7,358 nt of DNA. It comes from an uncultured Desulfobacca sp. Its GTDB lineage: Bacteria > Desulfobacterota > Desulfobaccia > Desulfobaccales > Desulfobaccaceae. Location: positions 1 through 7,358 of the forward strand of contig CALGOE010000151.1 in the NCBI GenBank assembly GCA_937958145.1, read 5' to 3'. Position numbers and translations under genes: made by a program. Below the pieces are notes generated by a model, which was given only the letters and a program-made list of their open reading frames with translations, was not told where the DNA came from and did no database searches. Position 1 is the stretch's first letter. Each line of letters begins with the position of its first letter. Below are positions 1 through 5,265 of this stretch, in pieces.

Positions 1-8
1 TTTCGTAC

Positions 9-94
9 CACCGACCTCCAGGTCGGCAAAGATATTAGTAGCACCGACCTCCAGGTCGGTATGCATCAATCATCATCACCGACCTCCAGGTCGG
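9..94. repeat. Three-copy array of an 18-bp palindromic intergenic repeat
   Basis: The unit CACCGACCTCCAGGTCGG occurs three times without a mismatch, at 9-26, 42-59 and 77-94. Its core CCGACCT-CC-AGGTCGG is a perfect 7-bp inverted repeat around two central bases. The intervening sequences are 15 and 17 bp and AT-rich. The stretch after copy 2 (TATGCATCAAT) and the one after copy 3 (CATAAATCAAT) resemble each other. They are followed by a possible decayed fourth start (CGCCGAC, 107-113), which suggests growth by tandem duplication of a unit of about 33-35 bp and then decay. The array lies downstream of the rubredoxin-like gene and may continue to the left of the window. Role unknown: a mobile palindromic intergenic element, a binding-site cluster or a transcript-end structure are all possible. 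Confidence 0.9.
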
Positions 95-165
95 CATAAA
101 TCAATGCGCCGACAAAGGGAGGCAACCAGGGACTCCCCCCAGGCTCCTCCCCTCCCTGCCCATCG

Positions 166-180
166 CCAACTCTCAGTCGG
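166..180 (-). terminator. Possible weak transcript-end hairpin after the rubredoxin-like gene
   Basis: Read on the minus strand, CCGACT-GAG-AGTTGG folds into a 6-bp stem (one G-U pair in RNA) with a 3-nt loop, 11 nt beyond the stop of the rubredoxin-like gene. No T-run follows it, so this is not a canonical intrinsic terminator. It could be a processing or stability hairpin, or chance. Confidence 0.22.
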
Positions 181-191
181 TCAAGAATGCA

Positions 192-371
192 TTATTTCAA
201 GCGCGGATCAATATTGCCCGGCCCGCCGCAATCCGGCGTATAACAGCCCACATCCTTGAATTCACATTCCTTCTTGCATTGCGGACAGATTTTCGGCGGC
301 ATGGTGGCGGTCAGGGTATAGCCGCATTCGCCGCATTTCCAGATGGATTGGGGTGCTGTCGGGGTGCTCAT
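192..371 (-). CDS. Small rubredoxin-like (RCKP-type) metal-binding protein, 59 aa
   Basis: This is a small cytoplasmic protein predicted to bind one metal ion (iron or zinc) through a rubredoxin-like four-cysteine site, in an electron-transfer or structural role. Residue 12 starts KCGECGY, giving Cys13-x2-Cys16, and the PPKICPQC stretch gives Cys29-x2-Cys32. A PP pair precedes the second knuckle, as in RCKP-type rubredoxin-like domains. The C-terminal part adds Cys36, Cys43 and Cys48 in CEFKDVGCYTPDC, followed by GGPGNIDPRLK. The start at 371 is preferred over an in-frame ATG at 494 because an AAAGGAG site lies 8 nt upstream of it, and the longer N-terminus resembles no part of the family. 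The gene is divergent from the transferase operon. Family placement is fairly sure; partner and metal are unknown. Confidence 0.85.
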   Translation of the reverse strand: MSTPTAPQSIWKCGECGYTLTATMPPKICPQCKKECEFKDVGCYTPDCGGPGNIDPRLK

Positions 372-379
372 CAGGCGTT

Positions 380-386
380 CTCCTTT
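380..386 (-). promoter_or_regulatory. Ribosome binding site fixing the start of the rubredoxin-like gene
   Basis: AAAGGAG on the minus strand is spaced 8 nt from the ATG at 371. It supports a 59-residue protein rather than the 100-residue reading that begins at 494. Confidence 0.8.
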
Positions 387-407
387 AACAAAAAATTTTT
401 CGCCCGC

Positions 408-436
408 TTCTCCGTGAGGCGTCAGCGTAATATAAT
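408..436 (+). promoter_or_regulatory. Candidate sigma-70-type promoter for the transferase operon
   Basis: A perfect TATAAT at 431-436 is preceded, after 17 bp, by TTCTCC at 408-413, a poor -35 match (3 of 6). An A/T run (390-400) lies just upstream. Transcription would start near 443, leaving a leader of about 50 nt before the ATG at 493. The whole 415-480 stretch is AT-rich against a GC-rich background and must also carry the promoter for the divergent rubredoxin-like gene, for which I could not pick a convincing box pair. Confidence 0.4.
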
Positions 437-492
437 AATGATTCAATACAAATATACAGTAGTCAGCCTGAAGCCAAGAATCAAGAGAAAAC

Positions 493-1128
493 ATGCCTGA
501 CCCTCATCTTCCGCGGCGCGGCGCCCTGCTCCTCTTTACCCGCTACCCGACCCCCGGCCGGGTCAAAACCAGACTGATTCCCGCCCTCGGCCCAAAGGCC
601 GCGGCCGCGCTCATGCACCGCCTCACTGCGCACACCCTGCGGCAGGCCCAGGCCTTGGCCAGCAGCCACCCTATTGCCCTCGTGGTCTTCTATGCCGGCG
701 GCAGCCTCCCCCAGATGCAGGCCCTTTTCGGCCCGGACCTCTGTTACCGCCCCCAGGTAACCGGTGATCTGGGCACCCGCCTCCTGGCCGCCCTGACCGA
801 CTCCCTGGCCGCCGGCCCACAGCCCGTGGTGATCATCGGCAGCGATTGTCCCGAACTGTCCCCGCGTATCCTGAGCGCCGCCTTTGCCCTTCTCCTGGAC
901 CATGACCTGGTCCTGGGTCCGGCCCTCGACGGCGGCTACTATCTCATCGGCCTGAATGCCCTCCACCCCGAACTGTTCCAGGGGATCCCCTGGGGGTCCG
1001 AGCAGGTTCTGGCTGCAACCCTGAGCAGGGCCAGGCAATTGGGTCTCAAGATCCATCTTCTGCCAACCCTCCGGGATATCGACCGCCCGGAGGATTTACC
1101 TTTTTTAGCCTCTCTGCCGCTCCTTTAG
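493..1128 (+). CDS. TIGR04282/DUF2064-family nucleotide-sugar transferase-like protein (rSAM/selenodomain-associated transferase 1)
   Basis: This 211-aa cytoplasmic protein has the nucleotidyl/glycosyltransferase-A Rossmann-like fold of the DUF2064 family. Family motifs in order: FTRYPTPGRVKTRL at residues 15-28 (phosphate/nucleotide-binding N-terminal signature), QVTGDLG at 88-94, IGSDCP at 115-120 (the metal-binding DxD-like position), GPALDGGYYLIG at 142-153, and DIDRPEDL at 195-202. The length is normal for the family and no signal peptide or membrane segment is visible. The ribosome binding site is weak (AAGAGA just upstream), but the ATG sits directly ahead of the conserved N-terminus. 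The stop is 4 nt before the next start, so the two genes are almost certainly translated from one message. The family is also named as arsenosugar-biosynthesis glycosyltransferase. The acceptor and donor substrates cannot be read from the sequence. Confidence 0.88.
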   Translation: MPDPHLPRRGALLLFTRYPTPGRVKTRLIPALGPKAAAALMHRLTAHTLRQAQALASSHPIALVVFYAGGSLPQMQALFGPDLCYRPQVTGDLGTRLLAALTDSLAAGPQPVVIIGSDCPELSPRILSAAFALLLDHDLVLGPALDGGYYLIGLNALHPELFQGIPWGSEQVLAATLSRARQLGLKIHLLPTLRDIDRPEDLPFLASLPLL

Positions 1129-1132
1129 GACC

Positions 1133-1891
1133 ATGAATCGCTCTGCCCCTGCCATCTCTGTCATCATCCCGGCCCTGAACGAAGCGCAGCATATCACCCC
1201 CACCCTGGCCAGCCTGAGCCAAGCCCGGGGCGTCGACATCCTCGTCGTCGATGGCGGCAGCCGGGACCAGACCAGGGCCCTGGCCCAAGCCCAAGGCGCT
1301 GCCGTCCTCTCTTCCTCTCCAGGTCGGGCCCGCCAATTGAATGCGGGGGCTGCCGCCGCAGCCGGCCAGATCCTCTTTTTTCTTCACGCCGACACCCTGG
1401 CGCCGCCCGGGTACGATACCCTTATCCGCCAGGCCCTCTCCCGCCCCGGCGTCAGCGCCGGCGCTTTCTCCCTCAGCATTGCCAACGCCGCCGCCAGCCT
1501 CCGGCTGATCAGCGCCCTGGCCAACCGGCGCTCCCGCTGGCTTCAACTCCCCTACGGCGACCAAGGGCTCTTCCTGCCAAGCTCCCTTTTTCGCGCCCTC
1601 GGCGGCTTTCCGGACCTGCCCCTCATGGAAGACGTGGTCCTGGTCCGCCGCCTCCGCCGCCATGGCCGCATCCTCACCCTGCCGCAAACCGTGGTCACCT
1701 CCGGCCGCCGCTGGCAGCAACTGGGCGTCGTCCGCACCACCGCCATCAACCAACTTATGCTCCTGGGCTTTGCCTGGGGCATCGCCCCCAGCACATTGGC
1801 GCGCCTATACCGTCACCGGGCCAAACCCGTCGCCGCCAGTTTTAATCAGGGTAATAACGTGCTGACAGAAGGGGAGAGGGAAGGATGGTAG
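1133..1891 (+). CDS. TIGR04283-family GT2 glycosyltransferase (rSAM/selenodomain-associated transferase 2)
   Basis: This 252-aa family-2 glycosyltransferase is predicted to transfer a sugar from a nucleotide donor, probably in the cytoplasm. Motifs: SVIIPALNEA at residues 9-18 (start of the GT-A domain), VVDGGSRDQT at 38-47, SSPGRARQLNAGA at 61-73, FLHADT at 83-88 (the DxD-type metal site, here HAD), GDQGLFL at 142-148, and LMEDVVLVRRLRR at 164-176 (the ED of the GT2 catalytic region), then SGRRW at 190-194. An AGGA overlapping the stop of the upstream gene serves as its ribosome binding site, and the ATG follows that stop by 4 nt. The last 20 or so residues (from about 233, FNQGNNVLTEGEREGW) look like an unconserved tail. 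Both transferase families are known to co-occur with ArsS-like radical-SAM proteins; none is in this window. The family call is firm, the pathway is inferred. Confidence 0.88.
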   Translation: MNRSAPAISVIIPALNEAQHITPTLASLSQARGVDILVVDGGSRDQTRALAQAQGAAVLSSSPGRARQLNAGAAAAAGQILFFLHADTLAPPGYDTLIRQALSRPGVSAGAFSLSIANAAASLRLISALANRRSRWLQLPYGDQGLFLPSSLFRALGGFPDLPLMEDVVLVRRLRRHGRILTLPQTVVTSGRRWQQLGVVRTTAINQLMLLGFAWGIAPSTLARLYRHRAKPVAASFNQGNNVLTEGEREGW

Positions 1892-1906
1892 CCGTCTTCT
1901 GACCAC

Positions 1907-1933
1907 AGGGTGTTCAAAACACCCTTCTTGCTT
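1907..1933 (+). terminator. Intrinsic terminator of the transferase operon
   Basis: A perfect 8-bp stem AGGGTGTT/AACACCCT (1907-1914 and 1918-1925) encloses a CAA loop. It is followed by a T-rich stretch (TTCTTGCTT) and starts 15 nt after the stop of the second transferase gene. The T-run is interrupted and the stem has only moderate GC, so efficiency is uncertain. It acts only on plus-strand transcripts, because no T-run follows in the other direction. Confidence 0.62.
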
Positions 1934-1959
1934 GGATCAACAGGCCCAGGAGGAGTTGA

Positions 1960-1985
1960 GGGGCAAAGGCCGTGGCCTCCGCCCC
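1960..1985. other. GC-rich two-part hairpin between convergent genes
   Basis: GGGGC (1960-1964) pairs with GCCCC (1981-1985), and inside it AGGCC (1967-1971) pairs with GGCCT (1974-1978) across a two-base internal loop. It lies 34-60 nt beyond the stop of the minus-strand Tim44-like gene. No T-run follows on either strand, so it may only stabilise or pause transcripts. The remainder of the gap 1892-2019 holds no gene that I can support. Confidence 0.3.
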
Positions 1986-2019
1986 CCTGAAAGCATTGGT
2001 CAACCGCCCGCCTGGGCTG

Positions 2020-3060
2020 TCAACCCTCCGGTTGCGTAATGGCTGAAAGTTTCCACGGACCGCTGCCGCTGGCACGGACAAAGGTCCAGTATTCCTCAAA
2101 TTTGACCGGTTCCGTATTGCTGCCGGCCAAGACCTCATTGGTCCGGGCATCCACGGTGTAATCCAACAGGTTGGCAAAGAAGCCCACCGTGATGAAATCC
2201 TGCCCCTGTTCCTGCCAGGCCTCGGTGATCTCCACCAGGCGCACGGCGATATTTTCCAGTTTATTAATCTTGCCCTGCGCCTTCAGGTTCTGCAGATCCT
2301 GGTCCAAAATTTCATAGAGTTCCGGGGTGACCAGATCCCGGATCAGGGACGCATCCTGGCGCATCCAGGCCCCTTGCAGTTTGAAAAAGACGTCCTGGGC
2401 CCAGTCTTTAAAGGCTGCCTCATCAAAGCTTGGATCCGTGCGCCGGATGGCCTCCAGTTCCCCGGCCAGTTCCTGCGCTGACAGAGCCGCCGGCGGCGCT
2501 TCCTGCCAGGAGGCGGGAATGCTCACCGGCGCCCCCCCGGCCTGGGCCGCCTGCAAGCCTTCCTGACGGCGCCGGTTCAGCAGGCGGTAGCCTAAATACA
2601 ACAGGCCGCCCACTAGCAAGAGATCGAACAGGCCGAAATTGGCGCAGCCGCTGCCGCCAGCCGCCGGGCCCCCGGCCGCACTGGCCCCGTGGCCGCCGCC
2701 GAACAGCATGTTGCCGATCATGCCGCCGATCAGACCGCCGGCCAAACCGCCGGCCAGGCCACGGCCAAAAGCCCCCGTGCCCGCGCCCGCCGGTGCCGGC
2801 GTCGGCCCGGTGGGCGTGCCCATCCCCGGTCTGGGCTGCTGGCCGGGGGTAGCCGGAGCCGGGGTGGGTGCCGGCGTCGGTTTATAGGCCGGTGGCGTGG
2901 TCATCTGACGGGGCGGGGACGTTGACCGGGAACCCCGGAAACCGCTGGACCGCCCCCCGCCAGCGCGGGCCTCGGCCAGGTCCACGGTCATCATGACCAG
3001 CCACAACGCGGTGCAGAACAGCCCCAAACAGGCTACAACACCGTTTCTTTTCAGTTTCAT
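2020..3060 (-). CDS. Exported, membrane-anchored Tim44-like domain protein, 346 aa
   Basis: This is a bacterial relative of the mitochondrial Tim44 C-terminal domain, a fold thought to bind lipid or membrane surfaces; its cellular role in bacteria is not established. Layout: signal peptide or N-terminal anchor at residues 1-33 (MKLKRN, then a hydrophobic stretch ending AEARA); a family-typical AGGGRSSGFRGSRS segment; a Pro/Thr/Ala-rich linker at about 48-95 with PTPAPTPAPATP repeats; a Gly-rich stretch at about 96-138 including GLAGGLAGGLIGGMIG; a transmembrane helix at about 143-161 (FGLFDLLLVGGLLYLGY) followed by NRRR; and a charged C-terminal Tim44-like domain from about 205 to the end. 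An AAAAGGAG site 5 nt upstream favours the ATG at 3060 over a GTG at 3066 that overlaps that site. The gene is 209 nt from tyrS, so it probably has its own promoter. The fold call is fairly sure. Confidence 0.82.
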   Translation of the reverse strand: MKLKRNGVVACLGLFCTALWLVMMTVDLAEARAGGGRSSGFRGSRSTSPPRQMTTPPAYKPTPAPTPAPATPGQQPRPGMGTPTGPTPAPAGAGTGAFGRGLAGGLAGGLIGGMIGNMLFGGGHGASAAGGPAAGGSGCANFGLFDLLLVGGLLYLGYRLLNRRRQEGLQAAQAGGAPVSIPASWQEAPPAALSAQELAGELEAIRRTDPSFDEAAFKDWAQDVFFKLQGAWMRQDASLIRDLVTPELYEILDQDLQNLKAQGKINKLENIAVRLVEITEAWQEQGQDFITVGFFANLLDYTVDARTNEVLAGSNTEPVKFEEYWTFVRASGSGPWKLSAITQPEG

Positions 3061-3065
3061 AAACA

Positions 3066-3073
3066 CTCCTTTT
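3066..3073 (-). promoter_or_regulatory. Ribosome binding site deciding the Tim44-like start
   Basis: AAAAGGAG on the minus strand lies 5 nt before the ATG at 3060. The GTG at 3066-3064 overlaps this site, so it cannot be its start codon. Confidence 0.75.
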
Positions 3074-3269
3074 GCGGTGATGAACTCGTAAAATCCTTCC
3101 TGAAAATCGGCTCAATACACAAAAATAGCCGTCGCTGATAAAATCATAAAGGCGCTCAAGAATATTACGGGATCATCAGAGAACGGAGCAGGCATTTAGT
3201 ATAAGGGTATTTTAACCACTTTCCCCCCACCCGGCAATGGAAATCGGTCTCCTTTGACCTTAAATCGGC
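3074..3269. other. Intergenic gap between tyrS and the Tim44-like gene
   Basis: This stretch contains no supportable gene. It is AT-richer than its surroundings around 3085-3220 and presumably carries the Tim44-like promoter. The best box pair I found on the minus strand, TTTATG-17-TATTTT, is a weak match. AAATCGG recurs three times (from 3104, 3241 and 3262), twice within the 30 bp after the tyrS stop. A short GGTC/GACC hairpin (3246-3259) follows tyrS but lacks a T-run. Confidence 0.35.
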
Positions 3270-4478
3270 TTACAGGTGGACCCGCTTGAATTTGCGCTTC
3301 CCCACCCGCAGCAGGTACTCCTTCCCCGCGGCCAGCGCCAGGTCCACATCGCTCACTTTCACCCCGTCCACCTGGACGCCCCCCTGCTGAATCAGACGTC
3401 TGCCCTCCGAGGTACTGCCGGTGAGACCCGCCTGCTGCAAGACTTTGGGAAGCCAGACAGCCGGTTCGGTCACGGCCAGATGCACTTCCTCAATCTCTTC
3501 CGGCAGGGCCCCCTCCCGGAAGATGGCGGCAAACTGCCGGGCCGCCTCCTCGGCTGCAGCGGCGCTGTGGTAGCGGCCGACAATCTCCTTGGCCAGATTC
3601 TCCTTGGCCAACCGCGGGTGCAGCACCCCCCCGGCCAAATCAGCCTTGAGCCGCGCCAGGTCCGCCATACTGAGATCACTGAGCAGCTCGTAGTAGCGCA
3701 GCATCAGCTCGTCGGAGATGGACATGATCTTGCCGAACATCTCCTGGGGCGGCTCATCGATACCCACGTAATTCCCCAGGGATTTGCTCATCTTCTGGAC
3801 GCCGTCCAGGCCCTCCAATAGGGGCATGGTCAGCACCACCTGGGGTTCCTGGCCATATTCCCGCTGCAATTCCCGGCCCACCAGAAGGTTGAACTTCTGG
3901 TCAGTGCCGCCCAATTCCACGTCGGCCCGCAACGCCACCGAATCATAACCCTGAATCAAAGGATAGAGGAACTCATGAATACTGATGGGGGCATGATTGA
4001 TGAAACGCTGATGGAAATCCTCCCGCTCCAGCATGCGGGCCACCGTGTGTTTGGCCGCCAACTCAATGAGCCCTTGCGCCGTCATGGGCTTCATCCAGCG
4101 GCTGTTGAAATCCACCAGGGTTTTCTCAGCATCCAGGATCTTATAGATCTGCCGCTCATAGGTCTTGGCGTTTTCCTGCACCTCCGCTTCCGTGAGAGGC
4201 TTCCTGGTCTCGCTCTTTCCCGATGGATCGCCGATCATACCGGTGAAATCGCCGATGAGGAAGATCACCTGATGCCCCAAGTCCTGAAAATGCTTCAGTT
4301 TCTGAATCAAGACAGTATGGCCCAGGTGCAGGTCCGGGGCCGTCGGATCAAACCCGGCCTTGATGCGCAAGGGCTGCCCGGTCGCCAGGGAGCGCTTGAT
4401 CTTGGCGGCCAACTCCTCTTCCAACAGGATCTCCACCGCCCCCCGGCGGATCAACGCAAGCTGTTCTTCAACAGACAT
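3270..4478 (-). CDS. tyrS: Tyrosyl-tRNA synthetase
   Basis: This class I aminoacyl-tRNA synthetase charges tRNA-Tyr with tyrosine in the cytoplasm, using ATP. The Rossmann catalytic domain carries the HIGH signature as HLGH (residues 51-54) within GFDPTAPDLHLGHT, the substrate-site segment GGTDQKFN (190-197), and an intact KMSKS loop at 229-233. A helical anticodon-binding region follows, and a C-terminal S4-type RNA-binding domain spans about 340-402, including GRRLIQQGGVQVDG. At 402 aa it is full length and closest to the TyrZ-like (TyrS type 2) branch. The GAGGAG ribosome binding site sits 12 nt from the ATG, which is longer than usual. The gene begins 34 nt after the nitroreductase gene and is probably co-transcribed with it. 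I saw no T-box leader upstream, in keeping with a non-Firmicute host. Confidence 0.97.
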   Translation of the reverse strand: MSVEEQLALIRRGAVEILLEEELAAKIKRSLATGQPLRIKAGFDPTAPDLHLGHTVLIQKLKHFQDLGHQVIFLIGDFTGMIGDPSGKSETRKPLTEAEVQENAKTYERQIYKILDAEKTLVDFNSRWMKPMTAQGLIELAAKHTVARMLEREDFHQRFINHAPISIHEFLYPLIQGYDSVALRADVELGGTDQKFNLLVGRELQREYGQEPQVVLTMPLLEGLDGVQKMSKSLGNYVGIDEPPQEMFGKIMSISDELMLRYYELLSDLSMADLARLKADLAGGVLHPRLAKENLAKEIVGRYHSAAAAEEAARQFAAIFREGALPEEIEEVHLAVTEPAVWLPKVLQQAGLTGSTSEGRRLIQQGGVQVDGVKVSDVDLALAAGKEYLLRVGKRKFKRVHL

Positions 4479-4512
4479 AAGTCAATTATTCTCCTCTTCC
4501 CTCTTCCCTCTT

Positions 4513-5082
4513 TCAAAACCCCTGCCAGCGTACCGGGCGGTCTTTGCGGGGCACCACCGGCGGCGTCTTGGCAGAGTAGCCCACCGGCGTGATGGCCAAC
4601 AGGTGCCGGTCCGGCAAACCCAAATAGGCCAGCAGTTCCTTTTCCCGGCTCTTAACGCCGGTCATCCAGCAGGTGCCCAGACCCTCAGCCTCCGCCGCCA
4701 ACAGCAGGTTCTGCATGAGAGCGGCCCCGCTCTGAATATGGGCCTCCTGGGCGAAAGGATCAGGATCCTTCCACACCGTCACCGCCACGACCACGGGCGC
4801 CCCCCCCAAATTGCTGAAAAACTGCTTCACAAATCCCACCCGCTCCTCGTCGAAGAGCTGCCGCAGGCGGGGTTCCAGGTCCGCAAAAGAGGCAGAGGCA
4901 ATAGCCACGAACTCATCCCGGGGCTGGCCGGTGAGGATGGTCAGGTCCCAGGGCTGCTGGTTCGTACCCGATGGCGCCCACAGCGCCGCCTCCACCACCC
5001 GCGCCAGGATGTCCCGGGGCACCGGGTCCGGTTTATACAGGCGATGACTGCGCCGATTTTTGATGACGTCATAAATGTTCAT
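4513..5082 (-). CDS. Nitroreductase-family FMN-dependent oxidoreductase, 189 aa
   Basis: This predicted cytoplasmic, homodimeric FMN flavoprotein transfers hydride from NAD(P)H to an unidentified substrate. Family marks: the N-terminal FMN-phosphate motif NRRSHRLYKPDPVP (residues 9-22, with RRSHR in place of the usual RRSIR), APSGTNQQPW at 36-45 (the APSxxNxQPW motif), a mid-protein hydrophobic segment GGAPVVVAVTV (93-103), the helix SGAALMQNLLLAAEAEGLGTCWM (118-140) and a C-terminal PVGYSAKTPP. The length is normal for the family. A strong AAAGGAGG site lies 6 nt before the ATG. It precedes tyrS by 34 nt. Members reduce nitroaromatics, quinones or flavins, or dehydrogenate other compounds; sequence alone does not say which applies here. 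Confidence 0.92.
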   Translation of the reverse strand: MNIYDVIKNRRSHRLYKPDPVPRDILARVVEAALWAPSGTNQQPWDLTILTGQPRDEFVAIASASFADLEPRLRQLFDEERVGFVKQFFSNLGGAPVVVAVTVWKDPDPFAQEAHIQSGAALMQNLLLAAEAEGLGTCWMTGVKSREKELLAYLGLPDRHLLAITPVGYSAKTPPVVPRKDRPVRWQGF

Positions 5083-5107
5083 GGCAATCCTCCTTTCGGG
5101 CCGGGTT

Positions 5108-5155
5108 AGTGGTCAGTGGTCAGTGGTCAGTGCCCGTGGTCAGCGGTCAGCGGCC
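5108..5155. repeat. Degenerate AGTGGTC heptad tandem repeat
   Basis: AGTGGTC is repeated exactly three times (5108-5128). It is followed by AGTGCCC, a six-base GTGGTC, AGCGGTC and AGCGGCC, making seven consecutive near-heptads with one unit lacking a base. It lies between the pterin-binding gene and the nitroreductase gene, 25 nt upstream of the nitroreductase start codon, so it would fall in that gene's leader or promoter region. Exact repeats on one side and diverged ones on the other suggest slippage followed by decay. The rest of the gap (5156-5265) contains no gene I can support. Confidence 0.85.
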
Positions 5156-5265
5156 GATTGTAAGTTGGTAGTCGAAAGTGATTCATGGGTTTGGAGCAGA
5201 TGCCTGGCACGGCCAAGGTCGGCCCCAGAAAGGCAACACTTTCCCCTAATCCTTCTTCCCTGCTC

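Noticed and set aside
9..94. CRISPR array
   Set aside because: The repeats are 18 bp with 15- and 17-bp spacers, both far shorter than CRISPR units. The spacers are partly alike and no cas gene is present.
372..494. N-terminal extension of the rubredoxin-like protein to an ATG at 494
   Set aside because: The ATG at 371 has a strong ribosome binding site at normal spacing, the extension crosses the AT-rich promoter gap, and its sequence resembles no rubredoxin family member.
481..1753. Two long minus-strand readings (481-1056 and 1046-1753) opposite the transferases
   Set aside because: They are Gly/Gln/Arg-rich antisense products of GC-rich codon usage with no recognisable motif. The plus-strand proteins show clear family motifs throughout.
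2327..2925. Several plus-strand readings opposite the Tim44-like gene
   Set aside because: They are Pro/Arg/Ala-rich translations of the antisense of a Gly/Pro-rich coding region, overlap each other in different frames, and have no motifs.
3064..3066. GTG start for the Tim44-like protein
   Set aside because: It overlaps the ribosome binding site itself; the ATG two codons later has workable spacing.
3276..5109. Plus-strand readings of up to 249 aa opposite tyrS and the nitroreductase gene
   Set aside because: The opposite strand encodes full-length proteins with intact catalytic motifs; these readings have no recognisable domain.
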